Position numbers and translations under genes: made by a program
Origin: Parasutterella secunda
Lineage (GTDB): Bacteria > Pseudomonadota > Gammaproteobacteria > Burkholderiales > Burkholderiaceae_F
DNA: 64,000 nt
Reading direction: 5' to 3'
Assembly (NCBI RefSeq): GCF_016901835.1
Contig: NZ_JACJKX010000004.1
Span: 56,834-120,833 of the forward strand
Notes under the pieces: generated by a model
Database searches by the model: none
The model's input: the letters and a program-made list of their open reading frames with translations, nothing else
Told to the model about the DNA's origin: nothing
Shown here: positions 19,130 through 26,596 of the stretch, piece after piece
Layout of the letters: each line of letters begins with the position of its first letter
How positions within the stretch are numbered: the first letter of the stretch is position 1

Positions 19130-19762
19130 TCAGTCAACACTATAAGAGACCGAGATTTGACCTTTTTTCAGTTTGATTTTTGAAATATGCACCGTACCGA
19201 TATCACGAGTATTGAGTACATGGGTGCCGCCACAGGGATAAGGTTCAAGTTCTCCCCAGGTGACAGTTCTTAATCCATGATCCTCGGCTGTCTTGCGTCA
19301 CAGTCCCTGGGCAATAATGCCGTTAACCTCATTTTCAAACGTTAAAGGATCAGGCAAAACAATTGTTGAGGGATCGTTCGGTTCAGAAATGACTCGGGCT
19401 TCACCGGGAAAATGGTTGCCTCGCGTCGCATGCCAGCCGCGTCTGTCACCGACCAGGCCGATAATGTGACCGGCTGAGTGCAACCGAGTATTAAGAGATC
19501 GAAGGGCAGCGTTCACCGTCAGTTGAACACTCCCCTCAACCGGCGCCATCAGCCAATGAATGATGCCTTCAGCCGTATGGACAACCTTTTTAACTTCCAT
19601 TCCGTTGATATGACCGATATCAGACGGCTGTCCGCCACCTTGCGGATGAAAAATCGTTTTGTCGAGTTGAACCGCCCAAAGACCGTCTTCGAGCGGCTCA
19701 CACGATACGACTGTTGCCGTCGCTTTTAATTCATCAGAATAAAGATAAAGCGCTTCGGTCAT
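19130..19762 (-). pseudogene. Alanyl-tRNA editing protein (AlaX-like), interrupted by in-frame TGA
   Basis: The frame starts by overlapping the clpX stop (TGATG). It codes for 154 residues of an AlaX/AlaRS editing protein, with PQGGGQPSD-like substrate residues and the zinc motif HSAGH, and then meets TGA at 19298-19300. Past the TGA the same frame continues for 55 codons with a clear family C-terminus, including the second zinc motif CGGTH, to a TGA at 19130. A single CGA-to-TGA change would explain it. Such proteins remove serine or glycine wrongly charged on tRNA-Ala; without CGGTH the product should be inactive. The TnpB element ends about 10 bases beyond the final stop. Confidence 0.8.
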
Positions 19763-21003
19763 CAGCGAACATAGGTCGGTTTGGCGGATTCGTTAATCAC
19801 GCGATCATCAACCACGACTTCTTTAACATCGCCCAATTGCGGAACTTCGTACATCACATCGGTGAGCACGCTTTCCACAATGCTGCGCAGACCACGAGCG
19901 CCGGTCTTACGTTTAATGGCTTTCTTAGCGATCGCTACCAACGCAGGTTGCGTCACGGTCAGTTTCACGCCTTCCATGGCAAAAAGGGCTTCGTACTGTT
20001 TGATGAGAGCATTTTTGGGTTTTACCAAAATGCTGATCAACGCTTCTTCGGTTAACTCTTCCAAAGAAGCAATCACAGGTAAACGTCCCACCAATTCGGG
20101 AATCAAACCGTATTTGACCAAATCGGTCGGTTCGACCTGAGCAAAAAGCTCTGTAAGGGACTTTTCGTTCTTGCTCTTTAATTGAGCAGCAAAGCCGATA
20201 CCGGCACGCTCCCCACGACGTTGAATAATCTTATCGAGCCCGTCAAAAGCGCCACCGCAAATAAAGAGAATATTGGTGGTATCGACCGTCACCATGGCTT
20301 TGCCGGGGTTCTTACGACCACCCTGTTGAGGTAAATTGGCCTGCGTACCTTCAATGAGTTTCAACAAAGCCTGCTGAACGCCTTCACCGGACACGTCACG
20401 CGTGATGGACGGATTTTCGCTCTTACGGGCAATCTTATCGAGTTCGTCAAGATAGATGATGCCGCGTTGAGCGCGTTCAATGTCGCCGTCAGCAGCTTGT
20501 AAAAGTTTCAACACCACGTTTTCAACGTCTTCACCCACGTAACCGGCTTCGGTGAGCGTCGTCGCATCGGCAATGGCAAACGGAACATCAAGCATGCGAG
20601 CTAAGGTTTGAGCAAATAGCGTTTTACCGGAACCGGTCGGACCGATCAGCAAAATATTGCTCTTAGCGAGTTCCACATCAACACTTTTTTCTGTTAAGTG
20701 TTTCAATCGCTTGTAGTGGTTATAAACCGCTACAGACAAAATTCTTTTGGCACGATCCTGTCCGATCACATACTGATCAAGACGCTCGAAAATCTCATGG
20801 GGTTTAGGCAAAGGCTTATCAAGGAAAGTTTCCTTTTTGCCCTCTTCAGATTCCGAGTCGGTCTGAACCGCCTCTCCTGTCATGGATTCCAAAGCCATGC
20901 GGGCACAATCCGAGCAGATGCTCACCCCATTGGCGCTCACCATGTGTTCGACTTCATTTTCACCGCGTCCGCAAAACGCGCAATGTTTTTGTTTATCAGA
21001 CAT
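19762..21003 (-). CDS. clpX: ATP-dependent Clp protease ATPase subunit ClpX
   Basis: The 413-residue protein has the N-terminal C4 zinc-binding domain (Cys8, Cys11, then CSDC near residue 30), an AAA+ domain with Walker A GPTGSGKT and Walker [11 protein letters not shown], sensor and pore-loop stretches (GYVGEDVE, and RGERAGIGF as the RKH/IGF region), and the C-terminal small domain. ClpX unfolds tagged proteins and feeds them to ClpP. It follows clpP by 65 bases with a terminator-like hairpin between, and its stop overlaps the alaX start. AAGGG precedes the ATG by five bases. Confidence 0.98.
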   Translation of the reverse strand: MSDKQKHCAFCGRGENEVEHMVSANGVSICSDCARMALESMTGEAVQTDSESEEGKKETFLDKPLPKPHEIFERLDQYVIGQDRAKRILSVAVYNHYKRLKHLTEKSVDVELAKSNILLIGPTGSGKTLFAQTLARMLDVPFAIADATTLTEAGYVGEDVENVVLKLLQAADGDIERAQRGIIYLDELDKIARKSENPSITRDVSGEGVQQALLKLIEGTQANLPQQGGRKNPGKAMVTVDTTNILFICGGAFDGLDKIIQRRGERAGIGFAAQLKSKNEKSLTELFAQVEPTDLVKYGLIPELVGRLPVIASLEELTEEALISILVKPKNALIKQYEALFAMEGVKLTVTQPALVAIAKKAIKRKTGARGLRSIVESVLTDVMYEVPQLGDVKEVVVDDRVINESAKPTYVR

Positions 21004-21019
21004 TGAAACCCTTAATTAA

Positions 21020-21042
21020 GAAAAGGGAGGTCAGCGCCTCCC
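21020..21042 (-). terminator. Terminator or attenuator between clpP and clpX
   Basis: On the minus strand GGGAGG and CCTCCC form a stem around CGCTGA, followed by TTTTCTTAATT. It is placed so that part of the tig-clpP transcription would stop before clpX. Confidence 0.72.
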
Positions 21043-21068
21043 CTGATGAAACGGATCGTTCAAACGCT

Positions 21069-21686
21069 TTACTTCAACATTTGACCGCGCTTGACATAAA
21101 TCTCGTCAATAATACCGTATTGTTTGGCTTGAATCGGATTCATGTAGTTGTCACGGTCAGTATCACGAGCAATCGTTTCAATCGATTGGCCCGTGCGTTC
21201 GGCCAAAATGGTATTGAGCGTAAGTTTCAAATCCAAAATTTCTTTGGCCTGAATCTCAATATCGCTAGCCATACCTTGAGAACCACCAGAAGGTTGATGG
21301 ATCATGATTCGGGAATTGGGCAAGGCAAAACGTTTGCCCTTGGCGCCGGCTGCCAAGAGGAACGCACCCATACTGGCAGCCATACCCACACAGATCGTGC
21401 TCACATCGGGCTTGATGAACTGCATCGTGTCATAAATGCCCATACCGGCGTAAACACTGCCTCCGGGGCTATTGATGTAGAGCGAAATATCTTTATCCGG
21501 ATCTTCACTTTCAAGGAAAAGAAGTTGGGCGATGACCAAATTGGCACTTTCCGTGGTAACCGGTCCCGTTAAAAAGACCACACGATCGCGCAATAAGCGC
21601 GAGAAAATGTCAAAGGCGCGCTCGCCCCGACCGCTTTGTTCAACAACGGTCGGCACAAGGTTCATATCTGCAAAAGTCATCGCCAT
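21069..21686 (-). CDS. clpP: ATP-dependent Clp protease proteolytic subunit ClpP
   Basis: The 205-residue serine protease has the catalytic triad Ser105 (GMAASMG), His130 ([10 protein letters not shown]) and Asp179 (DTDRDNYM). Length and motifs match the standard bacterial ClpP, which forms the tetradecameric degradation chamber used with ClpX. The start codon is followed two codons on by another ATG; GAGAAG lies before the first. It is 26 bases downstream of tig, so tig-clpP are very likely co-transcribed. Confidence 0.98.
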   Translation of the reverse strand: MAMTFADMNLVPTVVEQSGRGERAFDIFSRLLRDRVVFLTGPVTTESANLVIAQLLFLESEDPDKDISLYINSPGGSVYAGMGIYDTMQFIKPDVSTICVGMAASMGAFLLAAGAKGKRFALPNSRIMIHQPSGGSQGMASDIEIQAKEILDLKLTLNTILAERTGQSIETIARDTDRDNYMNPIQAKQYGIIDEIYVKRGQMLK

Positions 21687-21712
21687 AACTTCTCAATCCT
21701 TACTAAAGCGAA

Positions 21713-23014
21713 TTACAAACCACCCATCAATTTGTCGAATTCGACTTTTTCTTCGGTGGTCTTAGCCTTGCTCAAAGCCCATTCGGTAATCTTGTTTTCC
21801 AAGACATAGGCTTGGGCATCGCTCATGCGGCGGGCATCGCCCATGAACCACTTCTTGACTTCTTCCGGATCTTCGTAGCTGGCAGCCAATTCAGCCACGT
21901 GAGCTTCGACTTCTTCCTTGGTCGGAGTCAAGTTTTCCTTTTCAACCAAAGCGTTCACGAGCAAGCCCAAACGCACACGGCGTTCGGCTTGTTCCTTGAA
22001 CATTTCAACAGGAACCTTGTGTTGCTTCGGATCCATGCCGCGAGCGGACATATTTTGTTCGAAGCCGCGAGCCAAAGCTTGTTGTTCTTCAGCAACCAAA
22101 GCCTTCGGAAGATCGAAATGGCAGGCGTCGTTCAAAGCATTCATCACACCGTCTTTGGTTTGCTGAGTGATACGAGCCTTCACTTCGCGCTTGAGGTTAG
22201 CGGCGATTTCTTCACGCATCTTAGCGACACCGTCATTGATGCCGAGCTTCTTAGCGAATTCGTCATCAATTTCAGGCAACTTAGCCACTTCAATCTTGGT
22301 GAGTTCCACTTCGAATTCAACCGTCTTACCGGCCAATTTTTCAACGTAGTCAGCCGGGAAGGTCATTTCGAAGGTCTTCTTTTCACCCGTCTTCATACCC
22401 ATGACACCCTTTTCAAAGTCAGGGAGCATTTGGCCGGCACCGATCACAAAGGCAAAACCATTGGCCGTACCGCCTTCAAAGGGCGTACCGTCGAGCTTAC
22501 CGACGAAGTTGATCGTGACACGCTTATCTTCAGCGGCAACGCCTTCTTCTTCAACTTCGTAGACAGCACGTTGCTTACGCATAATCTCGAGAGTCTTTTC
22601 GACTTCGGTGTCCGTCACTTCACAGACAAAGCGCTTCAATTCAACATCTTTCAAATCGGGCGTTTCCACTTCCGGGAAAACTTCAACCGTAGCGGTGAAT
22701 TGCGGATCAACGTCATCCTTGATTTCACCCTTCGGGGCGATTTCAGGAGCACCGGCAACCTTCAGACCGGCTTCTTCGACAGCCTTTTCATAAGCTTGAC
22801 CGATCAGGTGATTCATGGCGTCCATGTAAGCTTGAGCGCCGTACATTTCGCGGACCATCTTCATCGGAACCTTGCCCGGACGGAAACCGTGAGCCTTAGC
22901 GGTCTTAGCGCGGCGCTTAAGGATCGTTTCGGTATCAGCCTTCAATTGTTGAGCCGAAATCGTCAAGTCAAGGGTACGTTCCAAAGAACTCTTCGTGGTT
23001 TCTTTTTCTGTCAT
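21713..23014 (-). CDS. tig: Trigger factor, ribosome-bound chaperone
   Basis: The 433-residue protein has the three trigger-factor parts: an N-terminal ribosome-binding domain with the signature GFRPGKVPM (about residues 44-52), a central FKBP-type isomerase domain (about 155-240, GKLDGTPFEGG and the FVIGAGQMLPDFEKGVMGM region), and a helical C-terminal chaperone domain. It meets nascent chains at the ribosome exit. It heads the tig-clpP-clpX-lon block, so chaperone and proteases are made from one region. Confidence 0.98.
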   Translation of the reverse strand: MTEKETTKSSLERTLDLTISAQQLKADTETILKRRAKTAKAHGFRPGKVPMKMVREMYGAQAYMDAMNHLIGQAYEKAVEEAGLKVAGAPEIAPKGEIKDDVDPQFTATVEVFPEVETPDLKDVELKRFVCEVTDTEVEKTLEIMRKQRAVYEVEEEGVAAEDKRVTINFVGKLDGTPFEGGTANGFAFVIGAGQMLPDFEKGVMGMKTGEKKTFEMTFPADYVEKLAGKTVEFEVELTKIEVAKLPEIDDEFAKKLGINDGVAKMREEIAANLKREVKARITQQTKDGVMNALNDACHFDLPKALVAEEQQALARGFEQNMSARGMDPKQHKVPVEMFKEQAERRVRLGLLVNALVEKENLTPTKEEVEAHVAELAASYEDPEEVKKWFMGDARRMSDAQAYVLENKITEWALSKAKTTEEKVEFDKLMGGL

Positions 23015-23143
23015 TTTCTACTACTAAATTAAATGTCCGAAATGATCGGTCATTCCGAACGGTTCAATAGTCAGGGAACAATCTCCCCGTCCAATAAAAA
23101 TTTGTCGTGGTGCAAAACCGAATCTTTTGCACAGAAACGCTTG

Positions 23144-23149
23144 ATTATA
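23144..23149 (-). promoter_or_regulatory. Candidate -10 element for tig
   Basis: A perfect TATAAT is present on the minus strand about 130 bases ahead of the tig ATG; no good -35 hexamer sits at the right distance. The rest of the 287-base gap (23015-23301) is AT-rich and shows no gene. Confidence 0.4.
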
Positions 23150-23301
23150 GCCATTGCGTGGTTAAATTTGTGGTTCAAGTTCAATTATTTGAATTCGTTG
23201 AGAACTTTAAATTTCAATCCAACCGTCTCAATGACCACCAATCAATTTAATGCGAAACTTTAATAGTTGCGAATAATTTCTTATTTTTCAATAAGATGAA
23301 A

Positions 23302-24447
23302 TTACAGTCTTCTCATTAAAATTTCACGAGCAACATCTCCCGTCACATTTTGAGCTTCGCCAAGCTTTACTCCCCTTTCATTAAATCGACGGGCAATTTC
23401 TTCAATCACATCAATACCGATATTCTTCTCGGATAAGCGTGTAGCCAGTCCGAGCGATTTAAAGAAAGACTCAATTCTGGCAATGATTTCATCAATTCTT
23501 TTATCATCGTCCCCTTCAACAATCCCTAAAACTCGGGAACCGAATTGAAGCAGTTTATCTTTTTTCTGTTCTCTTAAAACATCAATTGTGCCAGGGTAGA
23601 CGATCGCTAAGGATTCTCCGTGAGTGACTCCGCACAAAGCGGTCAGTTCGTGACCGATCTGGTGGGTGGACCAGTCCTGAGTGATCCCCATGCGAATAAA
23701 GTTATTCAATGCCATGGTTGCACTAAACATGTAGTCGCTCATGACTTCATAGTTATGGGAATCAGCTTTGATAAGTGGAGCTATTTCCATAGCGGTGGCA
23801 ATCACGCCTTCAGCCCATCTGTCGAGAACTCTGTTTTGACCGGTTGTGGTCATATACTGTTCAAAGCAATGCACAACAATATCGGCCAAGCTGCAGGAAA
23901 TTTGATAGGGAGGCAACGAATACGTTGTTTCAGGATCCAAAATGGAAAAAACCGGATAATCCCCTCTGAAAGAGAATTTTTCCTGAGTTTCATGACAGGA
24001 AATAACCGCACCGTTATTCATTTCAGAACCTGTTGCAGGCAGAGTCATCACGCTGGCAAAGGGTATTTGTTTAGGGGCAGTACCGGATTTCACAATGTCC
24101 CAGGCATCTTTTTCGTGTTCTGCAATCGCCGCTGCAATCAACTTTGTTCCATCCAATACCGAACCGCCGCCAACGGCCAACAGCATATCGACTTTTTCTT
24201 CCAGTCCGAGTTGCACCGCTTTTCTCAATGTTTCGACTGCAGGATTCGGTTCAATTCCCCAAAACTCGATAACAGCGTGATCCTTCAAAGCGATCTTAAC
24301 CTGCTCATAAACTCCATTTCGTTTGACGCTACCGCCCCCGAATGTAATCAATACCTTTTTATCGATCGGAATCAGTGATTGCAATTGTGCAATCTGACCT
24401 TTGCCGAAAACCAATTTGGTTGTGTTTTGAAAGACAAAATTAAACAT
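23302..24447 (-). CDS. yqhD: Iron-containing alcohol/aldehyde dehydrogenase, YqhD-like
   Basis: The 381-residue protein belongs to the iron-dependent group III alcohol dehydrogenases. It matches E. coli YqhD along its length: ITFGGGSVKRNGVYEQ, the GGGSVLDGTK nucleotide motif, LPATGSE, and metal ligands in the IVVHCFEQY and TQDWSTHQIGHELTALCGVTHGE stretches. YqhD is an NADPH-dependent reductase that removes toxic aldehydes such as glyoxal products. GGAG precedes the ATG by five bases. It stands alone, divergent from the tRNA-Leu gene. In E. coli the AraC-type regulator YqhC controls yqhD; no such gene is in the window. Confidence 0.88.
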   Translation of the reverse strand: MFNFVFQNTTKLVFGKGQIAQLQSLIPIDKKVLITFGGGSVKRNGVYEQVKIALKDHAVIEFWGIEPNPAVETLRKAVQLGLEEKVDMLLAVGGGSVLDGTKLIAAAIAEHEKDAWDIVKSGTAPKQIPFASVMTLPATGSEMNNGAVISCHETQEKFSFRGDYPVFSILDPETTYSLPPYQISCSLADIVVHCFEQYMTTTGQNRVLDRWAEGVIATAMEIAPLIKADSHNYEVMSDYMFSATMALNNFIRMGITQDWSTHQIGHELTALCGVTHGESLAIVYPGTIDVLREQKKDKLLQFGSRVLGIVEGDDDKRIDEIIARIESFFKSLGLATRLSEKNIGIDVIEEIARRFNERGVKLGEAQNVTGDVAREILMRRL

Positions 24448-24522
24448 AGAGACTCCGAAAAAAATCAGCTCTCGACTATTCTAAATGAGGGGAAACAATC
24501 AGAACAAAAAAATATTTTCAGG

Positions 24523-24528
24523 TACAAT
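24523..24528 (+). promoter_or_regulatory. -10 element of tRNA-Leu
   Basis: TACAAT lies 11 bases ahead of the mature tRNA 5' end. The -35 region is A-rich and not consensus. Confidence 0.5.
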
Positions 24529-24539
24529 GAGCGATCTGT

Positions 24540-24628
24540 GCGGGGATGGCGAAATTGGTAGACGCACCAGGTTTAGGTCCTGACGCCGACTAAAAGGCGT
24601 GTCGGTTCGAGTCCGATTCCCCGCACCA
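24540..24628 (+). tRNA. tRNA-Leu (TAG)
   Basis: An 89-base tRNA with a long variable arm; acceptor GCGGGGA pairs with TCCCCGC, discriminator A, encoded CCA, and anticodon TAG in the loop after CCAGG. It reads CTA-type leucine codons. Confidence 0.97.
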
Positions 24629-24874
24629 TGTTACGCTACAGCGAAAATGTCACCTTCCTTTTGTCAGGATGTTCAACATACACTGATATCGCCCCTTCTA
24701 CACACGCTTAAATAACCGAAACATCAATCAGTTGTTCCTTTTTTGCTAAGGGCTTTCCCTCCGGTCCCTGACACATATGAACTGATTTATTTTGATTACT
24801 CTTTTGCTCTGTCAATCTCTATGGCAAAGTTGCTTCGTCAGATGTGACATTGTCGTTGTGGTTTAACAAAACGA

Positions 24875-24901
24875 TTGGTCTGTTACGTTCTTTGATAAAA
24901 T
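24875..24901 (+). promoter_or_regulatory. Candidate promoter of the structured leader and small peptide
   Basis: TAAAAT at 24896-24901 could be a -10; TTGGTC at 24875-24880 is the nearest -35-like hexamer, but the spacing is only 15. Transcription would start near 24908, giving a leader of about 140 bases. The stretch 24629-24874 shows no gene or recognisable signal. Confidence 0.4.
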
Positions 24902-24924
24902 AGCGCCTGTTGTCCGACGGGGTT

Positions 24925-25053
24925 TGCATAGTTACTCGTTCAATATTGGGAGGTTTCGCTGTGGTCGCCTCCCAATCGGTCCGGACAAAACCATAGCGAA
25001 ACGGCCTGGTATCCCCATACCAAGCCGCTTGCAGATAAGAGAATAACTATGCA
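24925..25053 (+). promoter_or_regulatory. Structured 5' leader that can hide the start codon of the small ORF
   Basis: Several strong helices can be read. A closing helix pairs TGCATAGTTA (24925-24934) perfectly with TAACTATGCA (25044-25053), which contains the ATG of the peptide. Inside are ATTGGGAGG/CCTCCCAAT (24945-24953 with 24968-24976), a competing 13-bp helix between 24953-24965 and 24990-25002 with one G-U pair, and a hairpin at 25003-25026 (10 bp, one mismatch). The first two inner helices largely exclude each other, so two folds are possible. This resembles translation-blocked type I toxin mRNAs or a riboswitch; I do not recognise it as a known riboswitch class. Confidence 0.6.
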
Positions 25054-25144
25054 CTATCATTCTCAAGTCACTAGTATATCAAAACGAATTCGCCGATGGG
25101 CAATTAAATTACTCATCGCACTTATTCTGTTTTTGATCTGCTAG
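25049..25144 (+). CDS. Small hydrophobic peptide, 31 residues, type I toxin-like
   Basis: The ORF codes for 31 residues: a polar, basic N-terminal half (SKRIRRW at residues 11-17) and one hydrophobic segment (residues 18-31, AIKLLIALILFLIC). A short peptide with basic residues before a single membrane segment is the build of many type I toxins. I know no named family with this sequence. The ribosome site is poor (an AAGAGA stretch about 10 bases ahead) and lies beside the helix that can cover the ATG. A long hairpin follows 13 bases after the stop. There is no protein partner on either side. It could also be a chance ORF, so confidence in translation is moderate. Confidence 0.5.
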   Translation: MHYHSQVTSISKRIRRWAIKLLIALILFLIC

Positions 25145-25157
25145 GTGCGTAAGTGAA

Positions 25158-25187
25158 GAGCCTCGATAGTCCCCACTATCGGGGCTC
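25158..25187. terminator. Long hairpin after the small ORF
   Basis: GAGCCTCGATAGT pairs with ACTATCGGGGCTC over 13 positions (one G-U) around loop CCCC. The T-run on the plus strand is weak (TGCTTT), so it may act as terminator or as RNA-stabilising 3' end. It also lies 58 bases beyond the stop of the oppositely oriented ybaK-like gene. Confidence 0.6.
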
Positions 25188-25244
25188 GCGTGCTTTAAAA
25201 TCTGTCCAAATCTAATTTCTTCCACAAAAGCAAAGCATTCTTGC

Positions 25245-25706
25245 TCATTTAGTCACAAAAATCCAATCAGCCTCAAGAGTCTGAGACAATTCATCAATGC
25301 CAATTTTGACAGCATTGTTTGCGGATCCCGCTGCCGGATAAACAATATCGTATTTTTTCAAACTCTCATCGAGATAAATTTCTACATTCTCTTTCAGTGC
25401 AAAAGGACAGACACCCCCCATCGGATGACCAAACAGGGTTTCAAGCTCTTCTGCCGGACAAAAATGCGAAGTCTCTTTAAAGAGTTTTTTGAATTTAGAG
25501 TTATCGAGTCTCGCCTCTCCAGATACAACCACCACCATGAGCCTTCCGCTCTTTAACTTGATGGCTAATGTTTTGGCGATTCGATCCGGTTCACATCCCA
25601 ATCGCTCTGCAGCCAAAGCTACCGTTGCCGTGGATCCTGGTAATTCAATATAACGATCGACAAGACCTTTTGTCTTCAAATAGGCTTTTACGCTTTCAAT
25701 ACTCAT
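25245..25706 (-). CDS. YbaK/EbsC family aminoacyl-tRNA deacylase
   Basis: From the ATG at 25706 the protein has 153 residues and fills one YbaK domain. It has the conserved lysine in IAKTLAIK, the GEARLDNSKFKK stretch, HPMGGVCPF and a C-terminal GSANNAVKIGIDEL. Family members hydrolyse misacylated tRNAs, for example Cys-tRNA(Pro). The start MSIESVKAYL agrees with relatives. An ATG seven codons upstream (25727) has a better ribosome site but lies in the loop of the hairpin at 25716-25740. The gene follows the UreE-like gene on the same strand. A second tRNA-editing gene in the window, alaX, is broken. Confidence 0.85.
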   Translation of the reverse strand: MSIESVKAYLKTKGLVDRYIELPGSTATVALAAERLGCEPDRIAKTLAIKLKSGRLMVVVVSGEARLDNSKFKKLFKETSHFCPAEELETLFGHPMGGVCPFALKENVEIYLDESLKKYDIVYPAAGSANNAVKIGIDELSQTLEADWIFVTK

Positions 25707-25715
25707 AATAAGACT

Positions 25716-25740
25716 AAGGGCGGTCATTGCCGCCGCCCTT
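25716..25740 (-). terminator. Hairpin after the UreE-like gene
   Basis: AAGGGCGG and CCGCCCTT form a perfect 8-bp stem 10 bases after the stop of the UreE-like gene. No strong T-run follows (AGTCTTATTA). Because it lies over the upstream start region of the YbaK-like gene, it may tune read-through or translation rather than stop all transcripts. Confidence 0.5.
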
Positions 25741-25749
25741 GGTTAAATA

Positions 25750-26571
25750 TTATTGAACAGAGTCCTTTTTGTCATCGTCGTGATCATCATGCGCATGATG
25801 GTCACCGCAACAGCACTGGCCTTCCTCATGATGATGGTGATGATGGTGTTCGCCACCGCAACCACATCCTTCACCGTGTTCGTGATCATGATGACCACCG
25901 CAGCAGCACTCGCCCTCTTCATGATGATGGTGGTGATGATGATGTTCACCACCACAACCACAGCCCTCACCGTGCTCATGATCGTGATGGCCGCCACAAC
26001 AACATTCACCCTCTTCATGATGATGGTGGTGATGATGTTCACCGCCACAGCCGCAGCCTTCGCCGTGTTCATGGTGATGATGACCACAACCGCAGCCTTC
26101 TCCATGTTCATGATGGTGACCGCCGCAACAACAACCGTGTCCGCGCTTGGGAAGCTTAATCGGATCAAAGGGCATTTGAGCTTCTTCAAACTCAAGGCCA
26201 GCGTCCGTGAGCATCTTTAAGAGCTCTTCGTCACGAGCGATCGCAAATCCGTTTTCGACTTGAGCAACTCGAATACCGCGATTCAATAAAGCAACTGCTG
26301 CTTCAGCCACGAAGTCATCTTCGCCCTTAATCATCAAAACGGTCTCGGGCGCAGCATCGACCACATAAAAGTGACCCGCTTCGTCCAACATCACGTCGCC
26401 CACTTCAAGCGCACGTTTTTGAGCAATATCGACTTCGACAGTTACATTGTCGATGATCAATGAAGAGGGAAGATCCGCACGTTCTTGACTTGTCAATGCA
26501 ATATGGTGGGCGCGATCCAGTATCGCCTTGGCAGGTGTGGCCTCAGAGGGCAGAATTTTCGTAATTTTCAT
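25750..26571 (-). CDS. UreE-like metallochaperone with long His/Cys-rich repeat tail
   Basis: From the ATG at 26571 (AAGGA upstream) the protein has 273 residues. Residues 1-140 resemble UreE: LTSQERADLPSSL, a beta-rich N-terminal part with GDVMLDEAGHFYVVDAAPE, then a ferredoxin-like domain ending in FDPIKLP. Residues 145-264 are almost only His, Cys, Gly and Glu, with runs of 7, 8 and 7 histidines and CCCGG and GCGCGG blocks in near-identical repeats of about 31 residues. UreE delivers nickel to urease, and His-rich tails store or capture nickel. No urease or hydrogenase gene is in the window, so the client is unknown. It follows radA by 26 bases of overlapping sequence and may share its transcript. 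Confidence 0.78.
   Translation of the reverse strand: MKITKILPSEATPAKAILDRAHHIALTSQERADLPSSLIIDNVTVEVDIAQKRALEVGDVMLDEAGHFYVVDAAPETVLMIKGEDDFVAEAAVALLNRGIRVAQVENGFAIARDEELLKMLTDAGLEFEEAQMPFDPIKLPKRGHGCCCGGHHHEHGEGCGCGHHHHEHGEGCGCGGEHHHHHHHEEGECCCGGHHDHEHGEGCGCGGEHHHHHHHHEEGECCCGGHHDHEHGEGCGCGGEHHHHHHHEEGQCCCGDHHAHDDHDDDKKDSVQ
25780..26139 (-). repeat. Tandem repeats coding the His/Cys-rich tail
   Basis: About 360 bases code the metal-binding tail. Units of roughly 93 bases recur with small length changes in the CAT/CAC runs, which suggests growth by slippage or unequal exchange. The opposite strand gives a long hydrophobic reading frame that is only a shadow. Confidence 0.85.
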
Positions 26572-26596
26572 CTGTATTTCCTTCAAAAATCTTTTC

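Noticed and set aside
19298..19300. Selenocysteine at the TGA of the alaX-like gene
   Set aside because: The position is not a cysteine in the motif order, Arg (CGA) is a one-base neighbour, and no SECIS-like hairpin was evident directly after it. A nonsense mutation is simpler.
21812..23032. 406-codon plus-strand frame opposite tig
   Set aside because: Antisense shadow of trigger factor, rich in Phe and His as expected from reversed Glu/Lys and Val codons.
24925..25053. A known riboswitch class ahead of the small ORF
   Set aside because: I could not match the helices or conserved loops to TPP, cobalamin, FMN, SAM, purine, glycine or other common classes, so no ligand is claimed.
25753..26220. 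Long hydrophobic plus-strand reading frame that looks like a membrane protein
   Set aside because: It is the antisense shadow of the His/Cys repeats: CAT/CAC codons read backwards give Met and Val. The minus-strand gene has a ribosome site and a recognisable domain.
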